A stretch of DNA of 64,000 nt from Zoroaster sp. YZ-2022 (Eukaryota; Echinodermata; Asteroidea; Forcipulatida; Zoroasteridae), in the NCBI GenBank assembly GCA_029582265.1, contig CM055816.1:2260992-2324991 (forward strand), read 5' to 3'. This document shows, piece by piece, positions 34,457-45,848 of this stretch. Both the position numbers and the translations under genes were made by a program. Each line of letters opens with the position of its first letter. The first letter of the stretch is position 1. Below the pieces are notes generated by a model. It was not told the DNA's origin. It was given only the letters and a program-made list of their open reading frames with translations, and searched no databases.

Positions 34457-35365
34457 CACAAACCATGTCACTTAACGTTGTGTCCCTTATTAACATACAG
34501 CTGTTTGATTGAATTCCACCCTCTAGAGTATTGAAAACGTCCACACTGAAACGCAGCCTTTTTGGAAAAAGACCTTACGCTTGAAATCCAATTAGGACCA
34601 CTTTTTTCAGGGCCTAGTGTATCCAAAATACTCACGGTTGGAATTCAAGGATCCCAGGTTCTGATAGTGGCCCATTTTTACACAATCCATCAGATGAATG
34701 GGCCTGAAATCTTTGTTTTTCAGAAACATTTCTGCGTTTACACTTCATGGTAAACAGCTCAGCGCATGAATTCCTCACTAATTAGTGGGGTGCACTAATT
34801 ACTACTCAACTGAGAATTTCACATGGTGTCACCGCAATTAGTCTTACTTATTACAAAACCAAATGAAAATAAACAATTATCACGTTGGACTTCAAAATCA
34901 ATGAGCATTCCCGTTATCTTTCCATCACGTCAAATGATGATGAACCTTCTTTCATAGCAAACAGTCAGGTGAAGTGGTGGTCTAATGGATTAGACGCTTG
35001 ACATCCGTACAGGCGATCCCGGTTCGAATCCCGCCTGCGTTTTTTTCCCTTTTATTGTGTAGCAATATATTTCAAACCCTTTATTTAAGTAGGTTTAATT
35101 TAACCTGTCTAATACCAACATGGTCCAGATGGCGCAGCACGTTGGCGGGACCACTGGAAGTGTCAATCGCGGGACTTCCAGAGCTGGGACGCACCGGTTC
35201 GAAGCCCTAGAACAGACCTAATTCAGGGACATGGCAGCTGCGGCAGCAGCAACGGTTTGGGGGCCGCCGGCCGCATGTCTCTCCCCTATTCGATAGTTGG
35301 TTACGGTGCGGGAAAGTAAAGAAGGGACCAGGGGTCTGCCGATTCCCCCAGAAGGGTGCTAAGGT
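34457..35365 (+). repeat. 1-kb repeat unit, copy C (3'-truncated)
   Basis: Tandem with B. It contains the best-preserved tRNA-like segment, 34966-35038 (B box ggttcgaatcc, acceptor caggtg/cgcctg, T-run from 35040). Homology stops at gggtgctaaggt (35365), where it changes to ttgcctcttgg repeats. Confidence 0.85.
34966..35038 (+). tRNA. tRNA-like segment in unit C
   Basis: Best copy of the tRNA-like segment described at 24731, with intact A- and B-box equivalents and a 7-T terminator. The anticodon arm remains imperfect, so it is more likely a Pol III promoter of the repeat than a decoding tRNA. Confidence 0.45.
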
Positions 35366-36540
35366 TGCCTCTTGGGTTGCCTCTTGATATATAGCTACAT
35401 TGAACACCGTTCAGATTTCCCCTATGTGAAGAGTTTGATAACCTTAATTTCTCCTATTAAATAGTATAAAACTGCATTTGACAAATTTCATTCATCACAT
35501 TAAACGTGACGGTAATATTTGTTTTATTTAAACAACTGAAAAATGTATTTGGAAAACATATAGTATGGTATTTAAGTGAGGGTATTTCTGTTTCGTGTAC
35601 GTGTAAATTTACACTCGTACTGGAATATACATGTACTTCACAGTTAAAGGATTGACTTTGTTAACAAAGCACTAGCTAACGCAGCCACGCGGCCGTCATA
35701 ACCTAAGGAACGTGCTTTTGTCAATGGATTAGGGTGTTAACAATGGAAGTTTTAAGGACTGCACCTTCATCATTGCTTTAATTCCAGGTGAGTCTCGCAA
35801 TAATACTGGGAGAATGGCCCTGTAGTTTTTGCAGGCGAGATTGGCGAGGGTCCCTTAGGTCAAAATAAACATGCAGGCTCATAAAGTTGTTTTGCTTAGG
35901 ACTGATTGCATGTTGACTTTGTTTAATACATGTACATGTACGTGTACACGTATATCATTACTTAATTACAAATTGTGCCTAATGTATGTTACCTGAGAGG
36001 AAACATTTGTACAATCTCAAAGAAATAGTTATTTCTATGGTTCTTGAACTGGAGCGGCGGTTTACCATTACTTTAAATATTGTAACAGTATAAAGTGCAT
36101 AATAAAAATTAACTGACGGTTAGGCCTTTGTGTTATTTCGACATAAGTATGAAACTTATCACTTGGAATTACAAACTTTGGAATATCGATGTTTCAGCAA
36201 AAAAAAAATTTCCCCTGGGATGGGTTTGGTAGTGGAGAGGCAAAGGGCATGTTTTTATCGCCGTGCACATAAATTTAACATACGTATTTTCGTGTGCCCC
36301 CTATTTTGCCATGTGCCCCTCCCCCTTTTTCGAGACCCTGGGCAGAACTACCGTATTGTACAATAGATTTCAATTTGTAAAGGGAAGGTACAGCACTGGC
36401 AATTGGTAACACGTTCATTTCAACTCTCTAGTTTTCTAGTCCAGAATCTTGTTGTATATTCGTCAACACCTATTATTTTTTCTCTAAGATGAGAACACTT
36501 CAGACAGAATAGAATGATGTTTCAGTATGATTGTATCTTT
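35366..36540. other. Non-coding stretch
   Basis: AT-rich with several tacatgta/acgtgtac words (35935-35952). No gene seen. Confidence 0.5.
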
Positions 36541-36734
36541 ATATGTAGTTTCACACTATTTGTAGAGCCTACCGCGGTCTTATCCCTACTCTGGAGAAGG
36601 GGAGGCTATTTCCCGCGGGGAGAACGCATTTCCCAGGGCAATCCGCTAAAGCGAAATGTAAAAACTTCAACTGTAATTTCCCGAGATTGCGATAAACACG
36701 GGTAGGCCCTATAAACAGTGTGAAACTACATATA
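36541..36734. mobile_element. Small MITE-like element with 17-bp TIRs
   Basis: atatgtagtttcacact at the left and agtgtgaaactacatat at the right are perfect inverted repeats, and inner sequence (gagcctacc versus ggtaggccc) also pairs. Downstream to 36890 the word gtgtgaa recurs three more times. Right-arm copy at about 43167-43361. Confidence 0.6.
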
Positions 36735-37515
36735 TCCCTCCTGGGAAAGAATAGATCCAGGGAATACGAGAGCAGATTTCCGCGAGTCCAGTGTGAAAAT
36801 GCGCCGGAGTAACCGCTGGGGTGAGAATACCCTGGGAGCGTCCTGGGGTCGCAATGGGAAGTGTGAAAAGGACTATAAAGTGTGAATATGGACCGGGCCC
36901 GGGTGCTAGTGTGCGAGGCGATAGTTCTGGGGTCTGGATCATAAGTTTCACTCCTTAAGAACATTGCGTTAAAAAAAAAAATGTCATAGACTCATGCTAA
37001 GGTGTTTCTCATTTAATCGCATGGCATTTCTATGTATTCCAAACCGTAATGCTGAACTACAAGAATTCAGTACAGATTAATCAGAACAATTGATACATTG
37101 ATTAAATCCTTGTTATATATGCAGAATTTATATACAAATCAAATAAAACATTGTAAAAACAACAACATGATGAACGTGACAAAGCATTATCCTTTTGGCT
37201 ACCAAGTAAGATTTTACAGTTAAGCCTTGACACCCACACTGATAGGATGCAATTACTATCAGACGTACATGACGGTCTGCAACACTCACCCCCCATTTCA
37301 ATGTTGCATTGAATTTTGGCCAAGGGCGCCATCCTGTCCTCAACACTGAAATAGGGGGTGGGGTGGGGCTTTGAGGAAGCTGGTATACGTGAACCTGCAA
37401 ATGCAAGTAATAGGCCTACCTGTCTGTTTACAAGGATTGACACTATCAAGTGGTATGGATTTCCTCCAAACAAGGATAACGTACACACATTAGCTTATAC
37501 ACTGTTTGCAAATCA
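36735..37515. other. Non-coding inner end of left arm
   Basis: No gene recognised; two overlapping minus frames near 37102-37488 have no motif. Both are mirrored after the gap. Confidence 0.5.
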
Positions 37516-37729
37516 TACACATTTGTTTAATGTTAGTCATTGTACTGTAATCAACAGGGTGGAGGGTTAGGGACACTATTTTTGTTGCAATTCAGGGGTA
37601 TCATTTCATTATGAGGTTCTGTAAAAAAAAAAAAAATTACATGAACATTTTCGGTTTTACACAAAGTAGATTTATATGGAGAAACTTACCTGAAATATTA
37701 TATAAACGGTTCGCGAGCAAAGAAAAATT

Positions 37730-37802
37730 GGCTGATGGCGGACTCGAACCCGCGACCTCTCGAATACCAGACGAGCGCTCTACCAACTGAGCTAACCAGC
37801 CC
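37730..37802 (-). tRNA. tRNA-like gene (Thr-GGU-like or SINE head)
   Basis: On the minus strand the acceptor ggctggt pairs with (c)atcagcc, the D arm tagctcagttggtagagcg and T arm gcgggttcgagtccgc are excellent, and the anticodon stem ctcg/cgag encloses a loop with GGT if 7 nt is assumed (one T-T mismatch). Total 73 nt. It could be functional or the promoter of the tandem unit. Confidence 0.55.
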
Positions 37803-38047
37803 CTATGTTGGTGGGCGGTCCATTTATGCCAATTATCTATTGCTCTATGGGGCCAGGTCAGAGGCCAAACCATATCTGCCGAGTAACCAGGGATCAAGCC
37901 CCGGTCAGATGCAAACAACCTGGGTAACGTCAGTAGCGGGGATCACACAACGGGACACAAGCCTTTTACGTGGTTGTACACAAAGTAGATTTATAGGGAG
38001 AAACTGACCTGAATATTATATAAACGGGTAGCGAGCAAAGAAAGATT

Positions 38048-38123
38048 GGCTTGATGCCGGACTCGAACCCGCGACCTCTCGAATACCGTACGAGTGCTCT
38101 ACCAACTGATGAGCTAACCAGCC
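38048..38123 (-). tRNA. Degenerate tRNA-like copy
   Basis: Second copy of the tRNA-like segment at 37730, with a 3-bp insertion (gat) in the D arm and acceptor changes (ggcttgatgcc). Probably a pseudogene. Confidence 0.5.
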
Positions 38124-38359
38124 CCTATGTTGGTGGGCGGTCCACTTATGCCAATTATCTATTGCTCTATGGGGCCAGGTCAGACTAGGCCAAACCATAT
38201 CTGCCGAGTAGCCAGGGATCAAGCCCCGGTCAGATGCAAACAACCTGGCTAACGTCAGTAGCGGGGATCACACAACGGGACACAAGCCTTTTACGTGATT
38301 GTACACAAAGTAGATTTATAGGGAGAAACTGACCTGAAATATTATATAAACGGGAAGCT

Positions 38360-39005
38360 AGGGAGCTAGACCGAACAAATATATCTCCAAGGTTACGGGG
38401 CGACGGAAAGCAATCACAGGGGGCTCAGGGATGGCTGAGCGTAACCTATCAGACGAGTTTAAAATAGTCATGTTATCATTTACGATAGATGAAAGTCTGG
38501 GTAATCTGGGGTGCCGGTGATAAGTAGTGACCGGGGGAACTCTGTTGGGAAGGGTTTTCTTGTTACCCGGGGTAGCCAAGAGGGTACTACGGGGGGTACA
38601 GAGGGCCCTGTTGATTGCTAGTTGGACCCTGCGTTTGCTATGACCCCGAGATACAAGGTGTTTTGTCAGTTCAGACGACCGTATCATGTATAATGTATCA
38701 GTGGAACAGATACGTCTTATACGGAGGGCTTGACTGTAGGCAATGCCTCTTTGCAGTGCTTGGGGTGGCAGCTGTCAGAAAGGAGGTATTGATGAGTGTC
38801 AGTGGGTTTACAATAGACATCAGTCGAGATGCCCTGGGGGATTTGTTGATGGTAACGTCTAGGAAGTTCACGCTATTAGGAGAGTAGTTGGCAGTGAACT
38901 TGATGGTGGGATGGAATGAATTAATGTATTTGATGAATTCATCTAGGCTATCTTGGCCACCACACCAGATGGAGAAAATATCGTCAATAAATCTCCACCA
39001 TAATA
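38360..39005 (-). pseudogene. Penelope-like (Neptune-type) reverse transcriptase fragment
   Basis: The minus strand encodes PLLWWRFIDDIFSIWCGG (catalytic IDD, near 38966-39005), then FHPTIKFTANYS, VNFLDVTI, KPTDTHQYLLSDSCHPKHCK and a decayed LRLRRICS-type region. The spacing of the DD box, FLDV and KPTD matches Penelope-like elements. Frames break near 38880 and 38690. The GIY-YIG endonuclease is not seen. Confidence 0.7.
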
Positions 39006-39019
39006 GAGGTACATGTATT

Positions 39020-39052
<33 letters not shown>

Positions 39053-39947
39053 AAAAGGTTCTGCAATTCAAGTTTGAGGGATGATATCTTTCTTGTTACT
39101 GATGTATGAAAAAAGAAACTGGTGTCATTGAAAAGCTTGATTATTCCTCTTTACAATGATGTGCCATCTGCCGTGATTATGTAATCATGTAATGTGCAGT
39201 ACTCCTGAATATAGGGCAAAGTCTGAAGTGAAATGTTGCAAAAAGCATTGTTTTCAACACCGAAGTCTCCATTTCCTTGTGAAGATGCAATGTGTTTTGA
39301 ATAGTGCCCAGATGACAGTGCATGTCTTGCATGAATGTCAATGGTGCCTTCAATAATGTTTGTGAGGTAGAGCTGCAGTTTACTGAGTGGTCGTTTGTAA
39401 GATGTTTAAAGATGCCACGCTTATCGAATCTCCTAAAGGCCCAAGCAATTGGACAACTCCGGCTGATCCTTGTTGAAGAGTGGAACGCCATCCCACAGCT
39501 TCGTGTGACGAGGCTGGTGAACAGCATGAGGAGGAGGTGTCAGGCCGTGGTTGCTGTGTTCGGGTCATCTACCCGCTACTGACTTACTGACATGTAACCA
39601 TTTCTCAATAAAAGAAGGAGAGGAGAGAGTGAGAGAAAAAAATTGTCTGTGTCATCATTGTTTTGTCATTAAAGTTTGGATGAATTAACTATTGAAAACA
39701 ACGAATTTTGCAACATTTCATTTTTGACCTTGCTGCATATTCAGAAGGACTGCGCATTCCATGATTGCATAAGCATCACAAATGACACATCATTGTAAAG
39801 AGGAATAATCAAGCTTTTCAATGACACCAGTTTCTTTTTTCATACATCAGTAACAAGAAAGATATCATCCCTCAAACTTGAATTGCAGAACTTTGTTTGA
39901 GGGGTTTATATATATACCTCTATTATGGTGGAGATTTATTTATCTTT
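38988..39947. repeat. Inverted repeat (about 170-bp arms) around a Tc1-like remnant
   Basis: The left arm 38988-39175 and right arm 39778-39947 are reverse complements: outer edges aaatctccaccataatagag and its complement; inner edges acaatgatgtgccat/atgacacatcattgt. The outer edge reuses Penelope-like coding sequence (WWRFI). The left arm contains a (TA)n tract at 39016-39044, shorter in the right arm. Confidence 0.85.
39445..39582 (+). pseudogene. Tc1/mariner transposase C-terminal remnant
   Basis: LILVEEWNAIPQLRVTRLVN followed by SMRRRCQAVV and STRY matches the end of Tc1-type transposases (W-x2-IP...SM-x-R-x-AV...G-x2-T-x-Y). The catalytic DDE region is gone. It lies between the two inverted-repeat arms. 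Confidence 0.65.
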
Positions 39948-40124
39948 CGTGGTTAATGAGATATGATGACATCATAAAAACAGAAGGTTGGGAAGACATT
40001 ATGTGACATTATGTGGACTTTATATCACTTGGGTAAAGTGTGTCGCCTGTAAGCATGCATGGTGGCGCTATTTCTCTTGCATAATTATGATTTCTCAAAT
40101 CTGTAATGCTTAACTAGTGAAATT

Positions 40125-40735
40125 TTCGTGTCATCTGTGCATTAATTATTTATAAGCATTCGTGAGCAGTGGGTACGAGGCTGCTCATAAACCCCGGGAA
40201 TGAGGACAGTTCACGGGGGTCTTATATATTTCGCCTAAACTTCTGTAATGCTGTTCATGCTGTTCAGTTGCCTTTTCTTGAAGAAAACTTTTCCAGAAAT
40301 GAAACACGTTGCCAATGAAACATTTTAAGTTTACTGGGTCTTTAAGGGTATTTTGCAACCGTGGTAATTATGCAAGCTTCTTTTTAGACGATGAAAGAAC
40401 GTGTGTTCTTGTCATCTGTGCATTATTTATATTATTATTCACGAGCAGTGGGTACGAGGCTGCTCATAAGCACTGGGAATGAGAATAATTCGTTGGAGTT
40501 TCTGATATATTTTATTCTGCTCTTAAAGTTCTGTACGCGGTTCATGGTTACAGTTTGTTTTCAGATATTCCTTTTCTTGAAGAATCCACAAAGTTTAGAC
40601 CACACCACCGTTGCCAATGAAACATCTTAAATTTCCTAGGTATTTTTAAGGTGTTTTGGAAATGTGAGGAATTATGCTAGCTTGTTTGTTTTTGAAAAAA
40701 ACTTCTTTTAGACGAGAAAAAGAACGTGTATTCAC
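40125..40735 (+). repeat. Direct tandem duplication (about 300-bp units)
   Basis: cgagcagtgggtacgaggct-type blocks start near 40163 and 40440; ccttttcttgaagaa, gttgccaatgaaacat and aagaacgtgt recur in order. The copies are clearly diverged (old). Confidence 0.8.
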
Positions 40736-41029
40736 TCTGTATACTGTACATACATTGTATTTATTGTCTCGTTTCTGCGATGAGTCACACGAGTTGACAT
40801 ACACAGTGCATTGCTGTGGACGATACATGTGTGGCACACATGCATAACGTCCGTTCGGTCAGAAGCATTGAGGCATTGTATTTAATTACTAATAATTAAA
40901 TAGAAAATCAATTAGTGATGATTCTCTTGTGCTAGAGAAATCTAGGGATTGTAAGCGCAAAATATGAAGTCATTCTGAAATTGGCAACTATGTTTTTTGC
41001 TGGATAGGTTTCACGAGGAAGGAGAAGAA
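40736..41029. other. Non-coding stretch
   Basis: Nothing recognised. Confidence 0.45.
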
Positions 41030-41150
41030 CTAGAGCTCAAGTGGTTGTTGGAATTTGAGTTGAATTTGAACTTCCTGACCGGAAGTAAAGGTCAGATCAG
41101 GTGATTTGAAGGTCACTTATATGACACAATGAAACATGAAAAATTAACGC
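41030..41150 (-). mobile_element. 3' end of a second Helitron-like copy
   Basis: The minus-strand end reads ...tgacctttacttccggtc, aggaagttcaaattcaact, ttgagCTCTAG, then T. Compare the 32220-32479 end: same tgacctttacttcc, gaagttcaaattcaac and CTCTAG terminus. It runs towards the gap and its 5' end is not found. Confidence 0.5.
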
Positions 41151-41874
41151 TAGTATCTGCTTTGGTTTAACCCTTTCATTACCAGCCAGTTATGTAAGAG
41201 AGTACCCTTCTTTACCACAGTAATTAGGAGCCCAATGTCACTTCAGCACCAGTGGGTTTTTCACAATTTCATTGAAGTGCGCCCTCACCTGCAGTAATAG
41301 ACACTTTTTTTTTACATGTGTACTGTACATACCAAATGGCTCAAATATATTTATGTTAAACTGATGGTAAAATGAGTATACAAAGGGAGGAACATATTGT
41401 GCAGATTTTTAAGTGTAAAAGCAAAACAATGAAATATTTAGATCAGTATTTACACTGAAGAAAAGTAATACAAATGGGTGATATTTTGCAAATACGGTAC
41501 ATATATAAGATTTCTTTCCATGTGAAAACAATAACTTGATGAGATTTTTGGGATTTTGTTTTGGTTTTCATTTGAAATGAACCATTTACTTGTATTCAGT
41601 GTACATACATCACAATCCATGTTAACACTACTTTCACCTCAATTCAATGTTGGTTTGGACTGCACCTGCGGCTTGTCCGGACCTTTCCCAACATTGAATT
41701 GGGGGAAGAAGGCAAATGGTACAGATTTACAATCAAGATGTGGTATTTCTCAAAGCAAGGAACTATGCACATAGGTTGTGTACATTGTTTACAGATCATC
41801 TTTGCTTTGTTTTCGCCTGCCTAATTTTCGGTTACTGCAAACAATGCAGTCGCGTTTTTTCCGTTGGGGTTTTC
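41151..41874. other. Non-coding stretch before the gap
   Basis: A 14-bp perfect hairpin, caattcaatgttgg/ccaacattgaattg, lies at 41639-41702. No gene seen. Confidence 0.5.
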
Positions 41875-42374
41875 NNNNNNNNNNNNNNNNNNNNNNNNNN
41901 NNNNNNNNNNNNNNNNNNNNNNNNNNNNNNNNNNNNNNNNNNNNNNNNNNNNNNNNNNNNNNNNNNNNNNNNNNNNNNNNNNNNNNNNNNNNNNNNNNNN
42001 NNNNNNNNNNNNNNNNNNNNNNNNNNNNNNNNNNNNNNNNNNNNNNNNNNNNNNNNNNNNNNNNNNNNNNNNNNNNNNNNNNNNNNNNNNNNNNNNNNNN
42101 NNNNNNNNNNNNNNNNNNNNNNNNNNNNNNNNNNNNNNNNNNNNNNNNNNNNNNNNNNNNNNNNNNNNNNNNNNNNNNNNNNNNNNNNNNNNNNNNNNNN
42201 NNNNNNNNNNNNNNNNNNNNNNNNNNNNNNNNNNNNNNNNNNNNNNNNNNNNNNNNNNNNNNNNNNNNNNNNNNNNNNNNNNNNNNNNNNNNNNNNNNNN
42301 NNNNNNNNNNNNNNNNNNNNNNNNNNNNNNNNNNNNNNNNNNNNNNNNNNNNNNNNNNNNNNNNNNNNNNNNNN
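41875..42374. other. Assembly gap (500 N) at the palindrome centre
   Basis: Exactly 500 N. The base after it (42375) is already inside the right arm, mirroring about 37515, so the true inner boundary of the right arm is unknown. Confidence 1.
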
Positions 42375-43166
42375 TGATTTGCAAACAGTGTATAAGCTAA
42401 TGTGTGTACGTTATCCTTGTTTGGAGGAAATCCATACCACTTGATAGTGTCAATCCTTGTAAACAGACAGGTAGGCCTATTACATTACTTTGCATTTGCA
42501 GGTTCACGTATACCAGCTTCCTCAAAGCCCCACCCCAGCCCCTATTTCAGTGTTGAGGACAGGATGGCGCCCTTGGCCAAAATTCAATGCAACATTGAAA
42601 TGGGGGGTGAGTGTTGCAGACCGTCATGTACGTCTGATAGTAATTGCATCCTATCAGTGTGGGTGTCAAGGCTTAACTGTAAAATCTTACTTGGTAGCCA
42701 AAAGGATAATGCTTTGTCACGTTCATCATGTTGTTGTTTTTACAATGTTTTATTTGATTTGTATATAAATTCTGGCATATATAACAAGGATTTAATCAAT
42801 GTATCAATTGTTCTGATTAATCTGTACTGAATTCTTGTAGTTCAAGCATTACGGTTTGGAATACATAGAAATGCCATGCGATTAAATGAGAAACACCTTA
42901 GCATGAGTCTATGACATTTTTTTTAACGCAATGTTCTTAAGGAGTGAAACTTATGATCCAGACCCCAGAACTATCACCTCGCACACCTAGCACCCGGCCC
43001 GGTCCATATTCACACTTTATAGTCCTTTTCACACTTCCCATTGCGACCCCAGGACGCTCCCAGGGTATTCTCACCCCAGCGGTTACTCCGGCGCATTTTC
43101 ACACTGGACTCGCGGAAATCTGCTCTCGTATTCCCTGGATCTATTCTTTCCCAGGAGGGATATATG

Positions 43167-43361
43167 TAGTTTCACACTGTTTATAGGGCCTACCCGTGTT
43201 TATCGCAATCTCGGGAAATTACAGTTGAAGTTTTTACATTTCGCTTTAGCGGATTGCCCTGGGAAATGCGTTCTCCCCGCGGGAAATAGCCTCCCCTTCT
43301 CCAGAGTAGGGATAAGACCGCGGTAGGCTCTACAAATAGTGTGAAACTACATATAAAGATA
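43167..43361. mobile_element. Small MITE-like element (right-arm copy)
   Basis: Mirror of 36541-36734 with both 17-bp inverted repeats intact. Confidence 0.6.
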
Positions 43362-44549
43362 CAATCATACTGAAACATCATTCTATTCTGTCTGAAGTGT
43401 TCTCATCTTAGAGAAAAAATAATAGGTGTTGACGAATATACAACAAGATTCTGGACTAGAAAACTAGAGAGTTGAAATGAACGTGTTACCAATTGCCAGT
43501 GCTGTACCTTCCCTTTACAAATTGAAATCTATTGTACAATACGGTAGTTCTGCCCAGGGTCTCGAAAAGGGGGGAGGGGCACATGGCAAATAGGGGCACA
43601 CGAAAATAAGTATGTTAAATTTATGTGCACGGCGATAAAAACATGCCCTTTGCCTCTCCACTACCAAACCCATCCCAGGGGAAATTTTTTTTTTGCTGAA
43701 ACATCGATATTCCAAAGTTTGTAATTCCAAGTGATAAGTTTCATACTTATGTCGAAATAACACAAAGGCCTCAACCGTCAGTTAATTTTATTATGCACTT
43801 TATACTGTTACAATATTTAAAGTAATGGTAAACCGCCGCTCCAGTTCAAGAACCATAGAAATAACTATTTCTTTGAGATTGTACAATTAATGTTTCCTAT
43901 CAGGTAACGTACATTAGGCACAATTTGTAATCATAATGATATACGTGTGCACGTACGTACATGTATTAAACAAAGTCAACATGCAATCAGTCCTAAGCAA
44001 AACAACTTTGTATGAGCCTGCATGTTTATTTTGACCCTAAAGGACCCTCGCCAATCTCGCCTGCAAAACTACAGGGCCATTCTCCCAGTATTATTGCGAG
44101 ACTCACCTGGAATTAAAGCAATGATGAAGGTGCAGTCCTTAAAACTTCCATTGTTAACACCTAATCCATTGACAAAAGCACGTTCCTTAGGTTATGACGG
44201 CCGCGTGGCTGCGTTAGCTAGTGTTTTGATAACAAAGTCAATCCTTTAAATTGCCAAGTTTCAATGGCGATTGAACTGTGAAGTACATGTATATTCCAGT
44301 ACGTGTAAATTTACACGTACACGAAACAGAAATACCCTCACTTAAATACCATACTATATGTTTTCCAAATACATTTTTTAGTTGTTTAAATAAAATAAAT
44401 ATTACCGTCACGTTTAATGTGATGAATGAAATTTGTCAAATGCAGTTTTATACTATTTAATAGGAGAAATTAAGGTTATCAAACTCTTCACATAGGGGAA
44501 ATCTGAACGGTGTTCAATGTAGCTATATATCAAGAGGCAGCAAGAGGCA

Positions 44550-45450
44550 ACCTTAGCACCCTTCTGGGGGAATCGGCAGACCCCCGGTCCCTCCTTTACT
44601 TTCCCGCACCGTAACCAACTATCGAATAGGGGAGAGACATGCGGCCGGCGGCCCCCAAACCGTTGCTGCTGCCGCAGCTGCCATGTCCCTGAATTAGGTC
44701 TGTTCTAGGGCTTCGAACCGGTGCGTCCCAGCTCTGGAAGTCCCGCGATTGACACTTCCAGTGGTCCCGCCAACGTGCTGCGCCATCTGGACCATGTTGG
44801 TATTAGACAGGTTAAATTAAACCTACTTAAATAAAGGGTTTGAAATATATTGCTACACAATAAAAGGGAAAAAAAAGCAGGCGGATTCAGACCGGGATCG
44901 CCTGTACGGATGTCAAGCGTCTAATCCATTAGACCACCACTTCACCCTGACTGTTTGCTATGAAAGAAGGTTCATCATCATTTGACGTGATGGAAAGATA
45001 ACGAATGCTCATTGATTTTGAAGTCCAACGTGATAATTGTTTATTTTCATTTGGTTTTGTAATAAGTAAGACTAATTGCGGTGACACCATGTGAAATTCT
45101 CAGTTGAGTAGTAATTAGTGCACCCACTAATTAGTGAGGAATTCATGCGCTGAGCTGTTTACCATGAAGTGTAAACGCAGAAATGTTTCTGAAAACAAAA
45201 GATTTCAGGCCCATTCATCTGATGGATTGTGTAAAAATGGGCCACTATCAGAACTCTGGGATCCTTGAATTCCAACCGTGAGTATTTTGGATACACTAGG
45301 CCCTGAAAAAAGTGGTCCTAATTGGTTCAAGCGTAGGTCTTTTCCAAAAGGCTGCGTTTCAGTGTGGACGTTTTCAATACTCTAGAGGTGGAATTCAATC
45401 AAACAGCTGTATGTTAATAAGGGACAAAACGTAAAGTGACATGGTTTGTG
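44550..45450 (-). repeat. 1-kb repeat unit, copy C'
   Basis: Mirror of copy C. Its tRNA-like segment (44877-44949) has a mutated B box (ggattcagacc) and an extra C in the acceptor, unlike the intact left copy. Confidence 0.85.
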
Positions 45451-45848
45451 AGTGAGTCAATTTTAAAATAAAATAATAGTAATTAAAGCTATTATTTATA
45501 TATTTTTTCAAAACTAATTTCTGCAGAAGTTTAGTCAGAGGTAATGACCAGGCATTGGGGAGCGTTGAATCTTCTAGGCGAACCCAGCGTGATAACCACC
45601 TTAGCACCCTTCTGGGGGAATCGGCAGACCCCCAGTCCCTCCTTTACTTTCCTGCACCGTAACCAACTATCGAATAGGGGAGAGACATGGCGGCCCCCAA
45701 ACCGTTGCTGCTGCCGCAGCTGCCATGTCCCTGAATTAGGTCTGTTCTAGGGCTTCGAACCGGTGCGTCCCAGCTCTGGAAGTCCCGCGATTGACACTTC
45801 CTGTGGTCTGGCCAACGTGCTGCGCCATCTGGACCATGTTGGTAATAA
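45451..45848 (-). repeat. 1-kb repeat unit, copy B' (3' part)
   Basis: Mirror of 34059-34456, in tandem with C'. Confidence 0.85.

Larger units (their letters stand above)
17530..37515 (+). repeat. Left arm of a giant inverted repeat
   Basis: Collinear, reverse-complement match to 42375-60335. Mirror pairs include the frames at 19944-20996/56500-57690, 25979-26389/51508-51918, 33667-34116/45791-46240 and 36514-36705/43190-43381. The symmetry axis computes to about 39.95 kb for the inner part and about 38.95 kb for the outer part; the 1-kb shift is explained by one 2.0-kb segment (30616-32629) missing from the right arm. Outer homology ends inside the microsatellite; inner homology runs right up to the N gap. 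Confidence 0.95.
37659..38350 (-). repeat. Two tandem about 320-bp units with a tRNA-like head, plus a partial third
   Basis: The string acacaaagtagatttata starts units at 37659, 37978 and 38303 (periods 319 and 325 bp). Each complete unit carries a tRNA-like segment on the minus strand, followed by gggatcaagccccgg...cgggacacaagcc-type sequence. The third stops near 38350. They lie outside the inverted repeat, or inside its unassembled centre. Confidence 0.85.
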
